Positions 1 to 6,883 of a stretch of DNA of 28,508 nt are shown piece by piece. The stretch spans positions 1 to 28,508 of the forward strand of contig JAYUMU010000167.1 of assembly GCA_043762325.1 (NCBI GenBank), written 5' to 3'. Under the pieces are notes generated by a model. The model made no database searches. It saw nothing but the letters and a program-made list of their open reading frames with translations, and was not told the origin of the DNA. Source of the DNA: JANXSS01 sp025356535 (GTDB taxonomy: Bacteria; Pseudomonadota; Gammaproteobacteria; Burkholderiales; Burkholderiaceae_D). The translations under genes and the position numbers were made by a program. Each line of letters begins with the position of its first letter. The stretch's first letter is position 1.

Positions 1-81
1 GTTTGTTTCATCATGAAAGCTCGAAAAAACTCGGTACACAATTGTAACGGCACAGCAGATGGGACGGCGCAAGCTCAGCAA

Positions 82-100
82 TAAATCAGCGGTTCCTTAG
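82..100. repeat. IS5-type terminal inverted repeat at left edge
   Basis: Positions 82-96 read TAAATCAGCGGTTCC, which matches 14 of 15 bases of the right end of the MITE-like element at 8287-8301. The next four bases, TTAG, are the complement of CTAA, a CTAR-type target as used by IS5-family elements. This suggests that 1-96 is the right end of an IS5-like element whose body lies left of the window. No transposase reading frame is recognisable in bases 1-96, so the call rests on the end match alone. Confidence 0.4.
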
Positions 101-219
101 AGAAATGGGCGCTTTTCCTTCGAAGTTGCGAGATGATCTAAGTAGCCGCTAACCACCTCCCGGATCCTATAAAGATATGTACGTCTAGACATGTCTCGAA
201 AACAATCGTAGCCGACACC

Positions 220-786
220 ATGAGCAAAAACGAATCCATCGACGAACGTTTTGATCGAATAGAGACCGCATTTGAAATCAGGCGTGACTGTCCGTTCGAC
301 CCTACTGACATCGTTGACTTGGTAGACCATGCGAATGGCACACGGCATACTCCGTACACAATATTTTCCTTATCGAAGCTGCTTTTCGATGCTGCCAAGG
401 AGCATCGAAAGGAAAACGTTAGAAGGTTGTTAAAAAACCCTCACCTCAGTCCAGAAGTCATCATAAAAATTGTCGAGTGGTCAGCTGCGTCCGAGGCCGA
501 GCGAGCCTCACTGATCGAGAAAGAACTGAACTATGCGCGCGCGTTTGTCGATAAATACAAAGAAGGTTTGAGTAAGCGCGGCGACCAAGTAGACAAACGC
601 ACGTTTCAAAAATGGGTCATGGCCAACAACATTGAACCAGCAAACATCGTTGAGCTACAGAAGATGATTGTTGACCAGAAGGTGCCGATACATCCCTATG
701 GAAATAAGGTAGTGCGGGACTGGTACCGCGAAGTCAAGCCACACGTGATCTTTCGTACAGGTCGCCTTCCGAACACAAATCGCTAG
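220..786 (+). CDS. Hypothetical protein, 188 aa
   Basis: An open frame of 188 codons with ATG at 220 and a stop at 784-786. I do not recognise the family. The protein is soluble-looking, rich in charged residues, with no membrane segment or signal peptide. The middle (about residues 85-125) is probably helical. No strong Shine-Dalgarno precedes the ATG. AT-rich codon use matches the rest of the left region and differs from the GC-rich chromosome beyond 8,770. It is followed by a perfect hairpin at 800-823, so it is probably a separate transcription unit from the alpA-rep genes. Its position at the edge of the mobile element gives no functional clue. Confidence 0.6.
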   Translation: MSKNESIDERFDRIETAFEIRRDCPFDPTDIVDLVDHANGTRHTPYTIFSLSKLLFDAAKEHRKENVRRLLKNPHLSPEVIIKIVEWSAASEAERASLIEKELNYARAFVDKYKEGLSKRGDQVDKRTFQKWVMANNIEPANIVELQKMIVDQKVPIHPYGNKVVRDWYREVKPHVIFRTGRLPNTNR

Positions 787-799
787 AACCCCCCCTTCA

Positions 800-823
800 T
801 CCCTAAATACCTACATTTAGGGA
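800..823 (+). terminator. Hairpin after the 188-aa gene
   Basis: A perfect inverted repeat, TCCCTAAAT (800-808) and ATTTAGGGA (815-823), with a 6-base loop. It begins 14 bases after the stop of the upstream gene and ends 79 bases before the alpA-like gene. There is no T tract after it, so an operator for the AlpA-type regulator or its promoter is an alternative. Confidence 0.35.
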
Positions 824-901
824 TCGACGTAATTTTCAACGAGCACATCTTTATCTAAAGTTCTATCCAAGCCGTGCAACGGAGATTTGGGGAGAACGAT
901 G

Positions 902-1105
902 ATGTCGCAGTCACAACCAGCAGGTCAGTTATGGCGCCTGCCAAAGGTCCAGTCGGTATCGGGACTTTCGAAAACAGAAATCTATCGCCGGATCAGAGCC
1001 GGCTCATTCCCACGTCCAATTGCACTTGGAATCCGGGCCCGAGCCTGGTCTTCGATTTCGGTTGAAACGTGGATCGAATCGCTCCAAGCACGGAGTGTCC
1101 GTTGA
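902..1105 (+). CDS. AlpA-family helix-turn-helix regulator
   Basis: A small DNA-binding protein of the AlpA/MerR-like excisionase class, 67 aa. Its core carries the family pattern: LWRLPKVQ, then GLSKTEIYRRI, then AGSFPRPI, then a tryptophan-containing wing (RAWSSISVETWIESL). AlpA-type proteins regulate excision or replication genes of prophages and integrative elements. Two ATGs lie in tandem at 899 and 902. The second sits 7 bases from a GGGGAG Shine-Dalgarno at 889-894 and is preferred. The stop overlaps the preferred TTG start of the replication gene (TTGA, 1102-1105), which implies translational coupling. The target of regulation is inferred to be the downstream replication and mobility genes. 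Confidence 0.8.
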   Translation: MSQSQPAGQLWRLPKVQSVSGLSKTEIYRRIRAGSFPRPIALGIRARAWSSISVETWIESLQARSVR

Positions 1106-2219
1106 CCGCGCCAAGTCCCCTCAGTAAAACGGGGCTAAACCTCGAAAAAAATGAACGCAGAAGCGGTCAAACCGCGCACTGCGGTACGCGATCCCATATC
1201 GATACATTAAGTCTTGTTATGCATGACGATGGAGAAATGGGCTGGCTAGAGGATCTCCTTTGGGTCTTTGATGAAATCAGTGGGCTAGAGTTTAGGCGCA
1301 AAAAGTTTGGTAAAAATCATTACGAAAACGGCGGTGCGTTAGTTTTGGAGGGTGCCACCTTCGCAGAGATTAACTGGGGTGGAGCGCATCAGAATTCCAC
1401 TCTGCAAGTAATGATCAAAGGCCAAGGTTGCTCGATGATTTATGCGTGGACGCAGATCGTAAGCCGGTTACTAGAACTTGAGGCATGTCGACTAACCCGT
1501 GTCGACATAGCTTTGGATGTGTTCGACGGATCTTTGACACTGGAAGATGTTTGGGCGCTTAGAGATGACCGCCGCATGTGGACGCGGGCAAAAGGGGGCC
1601 GCCCACCGAAATTTTTGCCGATCGGAGATATGGCCGAACGCGGTCCCTACGGGCGAACGATTTACATCGGAACACGTGACAGCGACCTCTTCGGCAGGGT
1701 GTACGAAAAAGGAATGCAAATCTTTTCTTCTCTCGCTGACTCAGGAACCGGGGGCGACTTGCGGTCAACGTCAGTGAGTCTCGTAAAAAACGGGCCCACT
1801 TTCCTATGCGGCGAATATGTCCGTTTTGAAGCTGAGTTCAAGGCCAAAACGACCATCCTACCGATACCAACTTTATTAAATCCGGATGCCCTTTTGGCTG
1901 GCGCATACCCATACTGCAAAAATTTCTAGTAATGAGCACACCATATATGCGCTTACGGCAAGAGCATCTAGTAATGACCGAAATTACCGCGATCCTTAAG
2001 CAAATAAAAAAACAATACGGGCCATCGATTTTTAGTGCAATTGAGAAATTCGGGCAGCAAGAAACGTTGAAAAAAATCACTTCGGGACATGCAAACAAAT
2101 CATTAACTGAGAAAGGATTGAAGTTAGCCCAAGTTAAGAATACCCCTCATCAAGTTCAAATCTATTTGGGTCAAACCACACTTCCAACGGAGAAAGCAAA
2201 TGAGCATTTACACGGATAA
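1102..2219 (+). pseudogene. Rolling-circle type replication initiator, frameshifted
   Basis: Resembles the replication initiation factor family (Rep_trans / RstA-like) of small plasmids, filamentous phages and integrative elements. Family features seen are RLTRVDIALDVFDG near 1491-1532, then GRPPKFLPIGD, then GRTIYIGTRDSD, then YVRFEAEFKAK and LLAGAYP near the break. The first frame ends at 1929. The expected C-terminal part (ILQKFLVMSTPYMRL and LKQIKKQYGPSIFSAI) lies in the next frame, joined by a -1 shift around TACCCATA (1906-1913). One missing C would explain it; the restored protein is 372 aa. The preferred start is TTG 1102, with GGAG at 1092-1095; a GTG at 1069 is possible. Programmed frameshifting is less likely because no canonical slippery heptamer is present. 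A sequencing error remains possible. Confidence 0.7.
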
Positions 2220-2451
2220 ATTAGAGCAGCTAGTTAGCATCGCAAATTCGATCCCAGGCACTGGGGGACAGCGAGCATTACGAAAGATAATTTTGGACCT
2301 TGGAGGTTCTGGGCCAATAAGTGAGCTTATTTACACTCTCGACGAAAAAAACTTCAGGCTCGTAATGGAGTTGCTTATGGAGTTCAAGCGGACCGGGAAA
2401 AGGGAAAGTTTCAATCAGATTCACCGTGACGCAGCAGATTCCCTTACATAA
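2200..2451 (+). CDS. Hypothetical protein, 83 aa
   Basis: Not recognised. ATG 2200 lies 7 bases after a GGAG Shine-Dalgarno (2189-2192) and overlaps the end of the rep frame by 20 bases, so it is probably co-translated with rep. The product is a small soluble protein, with a basic stretch followed by an amphipathic acidic segment (residues about 32-60). There are no cysteines, membrane segments or known motifs. The position between a replication gene and other small genes suggests an accessory function of the mobile element, but nothing in the sequence says which. Confidence 0.6.
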   Translation: MSIYTDKLEQLVSIANSIPGTGGQRALRKIILDLGGSGPISELIYTLDEKNFRLVMELLMEFKRTGKRESFNQIHRDAADSLT

Positions 2452-2518
2452 TCAAAGGAACAAAATGAAAAAACACGGCGAAATCCCCGGTTCTTCGATT
2501 ACAAACAAAGGAGCAGAG

Positions 2519-2893
2519 ATGGAGAAAAATGAGGCGGCAGCAGTAAAACAGTGGGAAGCAGAGCTTGATGCTTTGGGCGCAAGCGCAGATCGCGTCGACT
2601 ACCTGTTACATCTGGCCAGCTATCCAAAAACCGCACCGAAAAGCGAGACTTTTCACTACCTGCACGGTTATCTCGATGGCTGTCATGGCGAAATGACTGT
2701 TGCGCTGCTTCGGTCGCTTCAAATCAATCGGCGCGATGGGTATCAAGCCGGTTATCTCTCTGGCCTCGATGAAGTCGCAATGAAATTTGATGACATCATC
2801 ATAAGAGCCAAGGCTATGAACTTACCAGCAGAAATGATCATGAAGGCAAAAGCCGAGATTCAGCGATTTCGCCGCGCAATCGTCCGTTCATAA
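2519..2893 (+). CDS. Hypothetical protein, 124 aa
   Basis: Not recognised. The start was chosen at ATG 2519 because a near-ideal AAAGGAG (2507-2513) precedes it by 5 bases. An in-frame ATG at 2465, also with a Shine-Dalgarno-like AAGGA, would add 18 residues. The protein looks mostly alpha-helical, with a Leu/His-rich middle (YLLHLASY, YLHGYLDGCHGEM) and a basic C-terminus (RFRRAIVRS). It has no membrane segment. It is part of a closely spaced run of small genes after rep and before the plus-strand genes stop. Confidence 0.6.
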   Translation: MEKNEAAAVKQWEAELDALGASADRVDYLLHLASYPKTAPKSETFHYLHGYLDGCHGEMTVALLRSLQINRRDGYQAGYLSGLDEVAMKFDDIIIRAKAMNLPAEMIMKAKAEIQRFRRAIVRS

Positions 2894-2904
2894 GAGGAAA
2901 TGAC

Positions 2905-3165
2905 ATGTACTTGTACTGGCAACTCTCGGATGAAGAACCAGACTTAGGCAGCTACGGCGATGGCGGCGTAGACGGCTTGGGCGACGAATGGACACAGCCG
3001 TTCGTTAAGGGGCTATTCCTCGGCGTGCTTCGCGTTGGTAAGAGGCAGGAGCTTTGGATCTGCAGCAAGTCGAATGATGAAAATGGCACTGAAAAAATGC
3101 CTTGGGTGAAGGCTACTGATTTTATTGGAGATGATCCTTTACCGAAGTTTCAATCGTTCATCTAA
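2905..3165 (+). CDS. Hypothetical protein, 86 aa
   Basis: Not recognised. ATG 2905 follows an AGAGGA Shine-Dalgarno about 7 bases upstream and lies 11 bases after the previous stop, so it belongs to the same run. The product is acidic and tryptophan-rich (W at residues 6, 29, 51, 67), with a Gly/Asp-rich segment near residues 14-27. It may be a small beta-rich domain. It is the last plus-strand gene before the convergent minus-strand mobilization genes. Confidence 0.55.
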   Translation: MYLYWQLSDEEPDLGSYGDGGVDGLGDEWTQPFVKGLFLGVLRVGKRQELWICSKSNDENGTEKMPWVKATDFIGDDPLPKFQSFI

Positions 3166-3254
3166 GCCGATTTCAATGACCATTAGGGGCTGAAACCCGT
3201 AAGCGGAGTTCCCAGGTTTATAGCAGCAAGCCAAACCACCCTTGCGCCCGTTCC

Positions 3255-3274
3255 ACCTAGCAGAACTGTTAGGT
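3255..3274. other. Near-perfect palindrome between convergent genes
   Basis: ACCTAGCAG (3255-3263) and CTGTTAGGT (3266-3274) pair with one mismatch around a central AA. It sits between the convergent genes ending at 3165 (plus) and 3279 (minus), so a bidirectional terminator or a protein-binding dyad is possible. No T tract supports a terminator strongly. Confidence 0.3.
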
Positions 3275-3278
3275 AGTC

Positions 3279-3782
3279 CTAGGGCGTGTTTCTCGGTGGT
3301 GCGACGACAGCAGCCGCGGTAGCAGACCCACTAGAGGTTGTGCCGGCCCCGACTGGCAGCCCCGCTCTTTTGACGACTCTACGAAGCTGCATTTCGTGAT
3401 CCCCGAGACAAACGCCGAGAGTGTTTTGTACCGACACAACCAGCGCGATTTGCATCATCACGGCAGCTATCTCACTGCAAAAATCATCGCCAGCGGCTTC
3501 ATCGCCGAGCATCGCAAAATAGCGTTTAAACGGCGGTGACATAGGGACTCGAGCCGGGATTTTTTCATGGGAAAGGCCAGTCTGATTTTGCTCTCGATGT
3601 GTCCGGTCGAGGTAAGCAAACCATTCTTCAAGTTCGGCCATCTCTTTTGCAAACCAATCTTCGCCTTCCTGCTTCCTGTGCTTCCAATCACGTTCGCGTT
3701 CATCGCGCATCAACGACGCTTCACGCTGAACAATTTGCTCTAGTGCGATTCGCTGCGCTTGCCAAGGTGTTGTGATCAGCAT
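3279..3782 (-). CDS. Hypothetical protein downstream of mob, 167 aa
   Basis: Not recognised by family. The start is ATG at 3782-3780, with GGAG about 8 bases upstream that is buried in a hairpin (separate entry). The N-terminal 60 residues are highly charged and probably coiled-coil (QREASLMRDERERDWKHRKQ, then Glu/Trp-rich). The middle is predicted to fold (FAMLGDEAAGDDF to SVQNTLGVCLGD). The last 20 residues are low-complexity Ala/Ser/Gly. It lies 116 bases after the relaxase stop on the same strand, so it may be a mobilization accessory protein; this is inference from position only. Confidence 0.6.
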   Translation of the reverse strand: MLITTPWQAQRIALEQIVQREASLMRDERERDWKHRKQEGEDWFAKEMAELEEWFAYLDRTHREQNQTGLSHEKIPARVPMSPPFKRYFAMLGDEAAGDDFCSEIAAVMMQIALVVSVQNTLGVCLGDHEMQLRRVVKRAGLPVGAGTTSSGSATAAAVVAPPRNTP

Positions 3783-3785
3783 AGC

Positions 3786-3812
3786 TAGACTCCAAGTGAA
3801 AACTTGAGTCTA
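3786..3812 (-). promoter_or_regulatory. Hairpin sequestering a ribosome binding site
   Basis: TAGACTCCAAGT (3786-3797) and ACTTGAGTCTA (3802-3812) form an 11-bp stem with one bulged base and a 4-base loop. In the minus-strand transcript the GGAG Shine-Dalgarno of the 167-aa gene (3793-3790) lies inside the stem, a few bases before its ATG. This would hold back translation unless ribosomes from the upstream mob gene or another factor open it. Confidence 0.45.
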
Positions 3813-3898
3813 AAAGGAAGGCAAAGCCTTGGGGCAAGATCAAGACACGGACAGCGATATTTCGGCGAAACAGCGCAAGAAAAACCCGCCGATGGTGG

Positions 3899-4894
3899 CT
3901 AATCTGGAGCGTGTTTGCGTAGCTGATTCTTGAGCGACGTCACCCGGTTCTGCAACTCGTTTTTGTCGTCTGCAAGAAGCACGTTTTCCCGTCCAAGAGC
4001 GTCGATTTTTCGCTCAGCGTCGATGCGCGCCTGCCGCTCTCCTGCCGTGGCCTTCTCGGCAGCTTTTAGCGCGATCTCCCGAGCACCAAGCTTCTGCATC
4101 TCTTCGCGTACAGCGGCTTCAGCAGCAGCAGTTTTTGCCGCTTTATCGTCGTTTTTCTTCGCCTGGTTTTGCTGATAAAACTCGACGCGATCTATTTGCG
4201 CCTTGAGCTTTTTCACTTCAGCCTGGTCAGCGGCGATCGCAGTCCTAGCAGCCACCAGGTCATCATCCGCAACCTTCGCCTCGTCAATCTTCTTTTGCGC
4301 TTCTTCGATGCGAGCTTCAGCCCTAATCATCTTCGGCATTAGCTCGCTGTACCAGCGGCGCACATCCTCGTGCTTGGCTTTGCTGCCCCTAATACCGCGC
4401 TCAAGCCCAAGCGGCGCCATGGCCATTGCAAAACTATCTTGCAGTGCTTCGAGTTTTTTCGGTCCGTCGAGCCAGTGCGAAGCAGCTAATTTTCCCTTGG
4501 GTGTGATTGGCAAAATCAACAGAGTCACGTGTGGCGTGAGCTCGTCCTCGTGAGTGACAGCCAAGGCGACATTGTCAGCGCCAAACGTCTCAGCAGCCCA
4601 CTGCAACGCCTTGGCTTCGAACTCCGCCACAGAGCCGCCAGCCTGGAAAAATTCGGGTGACGCGCCGCAGAACACATCCATGCACCGGATAGCATCTCGC
4701 CGCTTCATTAGCGGCTTTGTCGTATCTCGGATCAACGTTGTAACGTCTCGCGCATCAGATGATCCAGCCAGCACGCGTATGCCCCGGTCTGGGTCTGCGT
4801 TCGGCGTATCGACAGCGCGCAGATAGTGATCTGCGCACCGCCTCACTGCCCCTAGATCCGTGCGCTTTTCGATGCGCATAATTGCGTATGCCAC
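3899..4894 (-). CDS. mobV: MobV-family relaxase (Mob/Pre)
   Basis: A plasmid mobilization relaxase of the pMV158 MobM / Pre type, 331 aa. It nicks oriT and pilots the single strand into a recipient through a conjugation system supplied in trans. The N-terminus shows the family start (YAIMRIEKRTDLGAV). The metal-binding region reads HEDELTPHVTLLILPITPKGKLAASHW, given here in pieces: HEDELTPH then VTLLILPITPKGKL. The family often has PHxH there, and here the last His is Thr. Residues about 195-330 are a long charged coiled coil, as is usual for the family. The start is GTG 4894 with GGAGGTGA 3-4 bases upstream. A matching oriT lies 66 bases further upstream. The gene seems intact, unlike several neighbours. 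Confidence 0.85.
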   Translation of the reverse strand: MAYAIMRIEKRTDLGAVRRCADHYLRAVDTPNADPDRGIRVLAGSSDARDVTTLIRDTTKPLMKRRDAIRCMDVFCGASPEFFQAGGSVAEFEAKALQWAAETFGADNVALAVTHEDELTPHVTLLILPITPKGKLAASHWLDGPKKLEALQDSFAMAMAPLGLERGIRGSKAKHEDVRRWYSELMPKMIRAEARIEEAQKKIDEAKVADDDLVAARTAIAADQAEVKKLKAQIDRVEFYQQNQAKKNDDKAAKTAAAEAAVREEMQKLGAREIALKAAEKATAGERQARIDAERKIDALGRENVLLADDKNELQNRVTSLKNQLRKHAPD

Positions 4895-4959
4895 TCGTCA
4901 CCTCCGCCGCCAGAAGATGGCTCTGAGGCAACATCGTAGCATTCTTAAATTCAAAAACG

Positions 4960-4985
4960 TAACCCACTACGGTTTGCAAGCAAAC
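4960..4985 (-). other. oriT: Predicted oriT with MobV nick site
   Basis: Read on the minus strand (the mob strand): GTTTGC-TT-GCAAAC (4985-4972), two bases, then TAGTGGGTTA (4969-4960). The pMV158-family oriT has an inverted repeat followed directly by TAGTGTG/TTA, with the nick at G/T. Here 9 of 10 bases agree and the layout is the same. The predicted nick is between 4963 and 4962 on the minus strand. The site is about 66 bases upstream of the relaxase start, as in pMV158-type elements. Confidence 0.7.
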
Positions 4986-5279
4986 AGCACTTCGCGCTTG
5001 GGCTCTACGATGTAGAGAAACCGTCCCATTAAAATAGATAGTGTGGGGTAGTATCCGACCCATACGGGCCGCGATTTACAGTGCAGTTACCGAGTACAAA
5101 CAAAAATAAAACGTCCGTGAAAGCGTCCGTACTCGATTCCTGGTGCCTCGTAGGCGTTTTCTGAGAGACTCGGTTTAATAATGTTTGATACCCTTTAGCC
5201 GGGCTTACTGCTCTATTCTGTAGTGTTCCGCATTAACCTAACTAGAATCGGCGTTGGCTAGTAAGCGGTCAATCGGCCG
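4986..5279. other. Noncoding stretch with inverted and direct repeats
   Basis: With the oriT this is a 385-base gene-free stretch between mob and the R-M cargo. It contains a perfect hairpin, CTCTAC-GAT-GTAGAG (5003-5017), and a nested structure: CGAGTAC (5091-5097) inverted at GTACTCG (5129-5135), enclosing two direct copies of CGTCCGT 12 bases apart (5112-5118, 5124-5130). These could be a replication origin, binding sites of the AlpA-type regulator, or a promoter region. No gene is visible on either strand. Confidence 0.4.
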
Positions 5280-5585
5280 TTACCGCTCCATAAGTTTGGC
5301 CTCTTCTTCTGTGACACCAAATAAGCTTTCCACCGCTGCATCCAAGAGCGATTGACAACGACAAATTTCATCCGCAAGGGCAACAATCCGATTGCGGTCC
5401 TGTTCGAATCGTGCGTGCCACGCATCCCGATCATTTAACGCAATTGACTCTTTAAACTGCCGCTTAACTTCCGCATCAATCTCCTTAAAGTTCAAAGTCG
5501 GCCACTTCAAGAGCTTAGGAGATGGTTTTGCGTTGACTCCAGCAGGTGCAAGATCGGTTAGCACACGACGCGCAAACGATTTCAT
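5280..5585 (-). pseudogene. C-terminal remnant of an adenine DNA methyltransferase (probable)
   Basis: The frame runs open from 5720 to the stop at 5280, but the part that looks like a known family begins near ATG 5585 (MKSFARRVLTDLAP). The rest (LLKWPTLNFKEIDAEVKRQF, then Asp-Arg-Asp-Ala-Trp, then LLDAAVESLFGVTEEEAKLM) resembles, from memory, the extreme C-terminus of Eco57I-type / class I N6-adenine DNA methyltransferases, which end with a helix pair and an LFGLTpeE motif. No catalytic domain (NPPY) is present, so this is a fragment or a small derived protein. It directly follows the cargo operon, so it may be the scar of a replaced or deleted R-M gene. A search is needed to confirm the family. 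Confidence 0.4.
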
Positions 5586-5622
5586 CGGATCTCGCTGTTC
5601 AGATAATGTCGCAGCAGTGATG

Positions 5623-5922
5623 TCAACTCTTTTTTCGAAGTTCGCGGCTAAAAAAGGAATATAAACGAAGCCCATATACAAATGCGCCGTACCCATATTT
5701 ACCGGAACAAAAGTCCTCACCCAAGCTTTTTATTTCGAGGCTAATCATATCGATAAAGCCATCCGAGTTAATAATTTTAGGAGATAGTTCAATGTGAAAG
5801 ACGCGCTCAATCTTTTTGCAGCGCGAAATTGCGTCGGTCGCAACCCGTCGGTTAATAAGCTTTCCCGTTTTCGGACTGACGTAGGAATAGAGATACTCTC
5901 TGAACTCAGTTTCATATTTCAT
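5623..5922 (-). CDS. Small protein coupled to the restriction gene, 99 aa
   Basis: The start ATG (5922-5920) overlaps the stop of the restriction gene (TAATG), so it is translationally coupled to it. The N-terminus (MKYETEFREYLYSY, then RRVATDAISRCKKIERVFHIEL) resembles small helical proteins found next to type II restriction genes, a likeness recalled rather than tested. The C-terminus is aromatic (YGAFVYGLRLYSFFSREL). Function is unknown. It is the last complete frame of the operon: methyltransferase, restriction enzyme, this gene. Its 3' end abuts the methyltransferase-tail remnant. Confidence 0.6.
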   Translation of the reverse strand: MKYETEFREYLYSYVSPKTGKLINRRVATDAISRCKKIERVFHIELSPKIINSDGFIDMISLEIKSLGEDFCSGKYGYGAFVYGLRLYSFFSRELRKKS

Positions 5923-6883
5923 TATCCGCGAACCGTCTGCAAAAACAATTGTGCTCGGTGTTCGTCACTAATTCCACCCCAACGAGTGATAAGAGTTAAA
6001 TATGCCTCTTTTGAAATGATGAACTGTTGCGCCAAGTCTTCGGTAGATGCAGCACCGATTTCGGCCTCGCCCGGGATTTCTGAGAATTCAGCAATCGCAG
6101 CATTTAGCGTTTCTTCGCTCAGATCTCCGAGAAACGTTTTCAATTCTCTTGCAGTGGTGCTGCTGAGCCAAATTGCAATTTTCTCCGGCGAAATCTCTTC
6201 TCCCTGCACTTTAAAATATATTAGATTTTCCTGCCCTGGGCTCGGGATGTCGAAATAGGGTTGGATTTTAGCCCCGGACGCACTTGTCACCGAATATCGT
6301 TTTCGTCCAGTTTCCTTCTCGTAGATCCACAGATTTTTACTAGCTTTTCGTGAACCTTTCGCTGGGTTCTCGTGCCAATCTGCAGTAAAATTTTTTGAGG
6401 GAGTGGTGCTTCCATCCTCTCTTCGAAATATAGAAACTCAGTTAGCGAACGCTCCCAGAGTAGCCAACCTGTCCGCATATCAGCCAATCCGTCCGTAGTA
6501 ATTTCTTGGACTTTCGCTGTCCTTGCATCAATCAATTCTGCATATTGTTGGAAAATACTGCGCATCGCAGCCTCTGCGTTCATGGAAGTGTCGATGCGGA
6601 TAGATCGGGTGGCAGATGGATGCATCCTAGTAGTTCCTGCCAAACTCATCAACGAGCCCGCAGAGGGGACGCAGAGCATTTTATGCTCAACGCCCATTCC
6701 ATTATGAGCAACGTCGATGTTTAGATTGCTCCATCCAGCTTCAGGAATTCCTTTCGTGCGGCAATAAACAGAAGACCAATCTCCCTCTTCAAATTTCCTG
6801 CCCATCATCTGCCCTACGCATGTCGCTAGGAGACGCTTTGCTACAGGCATTTGGTCTTTTGTAAACACAGGCAATGCGATCAT
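5922..6883 (-). pseudogene. Type II restriction endonuclease-like gene, frameshifted
   Basis: Start ATG 6883 overlaps the methyltransferase stop (ATGA, 6880-6883). The first frame (MIALPVFTKDQMPVAKRLL, then NLNIDVAHNGMGVEHKML, a possible D...ExK nuclease motif) is sensible up to about YFEERMEAPLPQK. It then degenerates and stops at 6287. The natural continuation lies in the -1 frame and joins at an A6 tract (T6 on plus, 6391-6396): NFTADWHENPAKGSRKASK, then NLWIYEKETGRKRYSV, then SGAKIQPYFDIP. One lost A explains it; the repaired protein is 320 aa. The lower piece alone can be read from GTG 6290. The nuclease role is inferred from coupling to a C5-methyltransferase and from the motif; the recognition site is unknown. 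P-site slippage on A6 could still make some full protein. Confidence 0.6.

Noticed and set aside
1906..1913. Programmed -1 frameshift in rep
   Set aside because: There is no X XXY YYZ slippery heptamer in phase at the join and no obvious downstream hairpin or pseudoknot was seen, so a simple base loss or sequencing error is the simpler reading.
5039..5050. TAGTGTGGGG on the plus strand as the oriT nick site
   Set aside because: It matches the first seven bases of the MobV nick core but lacks TTA and has no adjoining inverted repeat. The minus-strand site at 4960-4985 fits better and is on the relaxase strand.
6287..6290. GTGA overlap as evidence for two coupled restriction genes
   Set aside because: The -1 frame stays protein-like for about 34 codons upstream of the GTG, which a true gene start would not explain.
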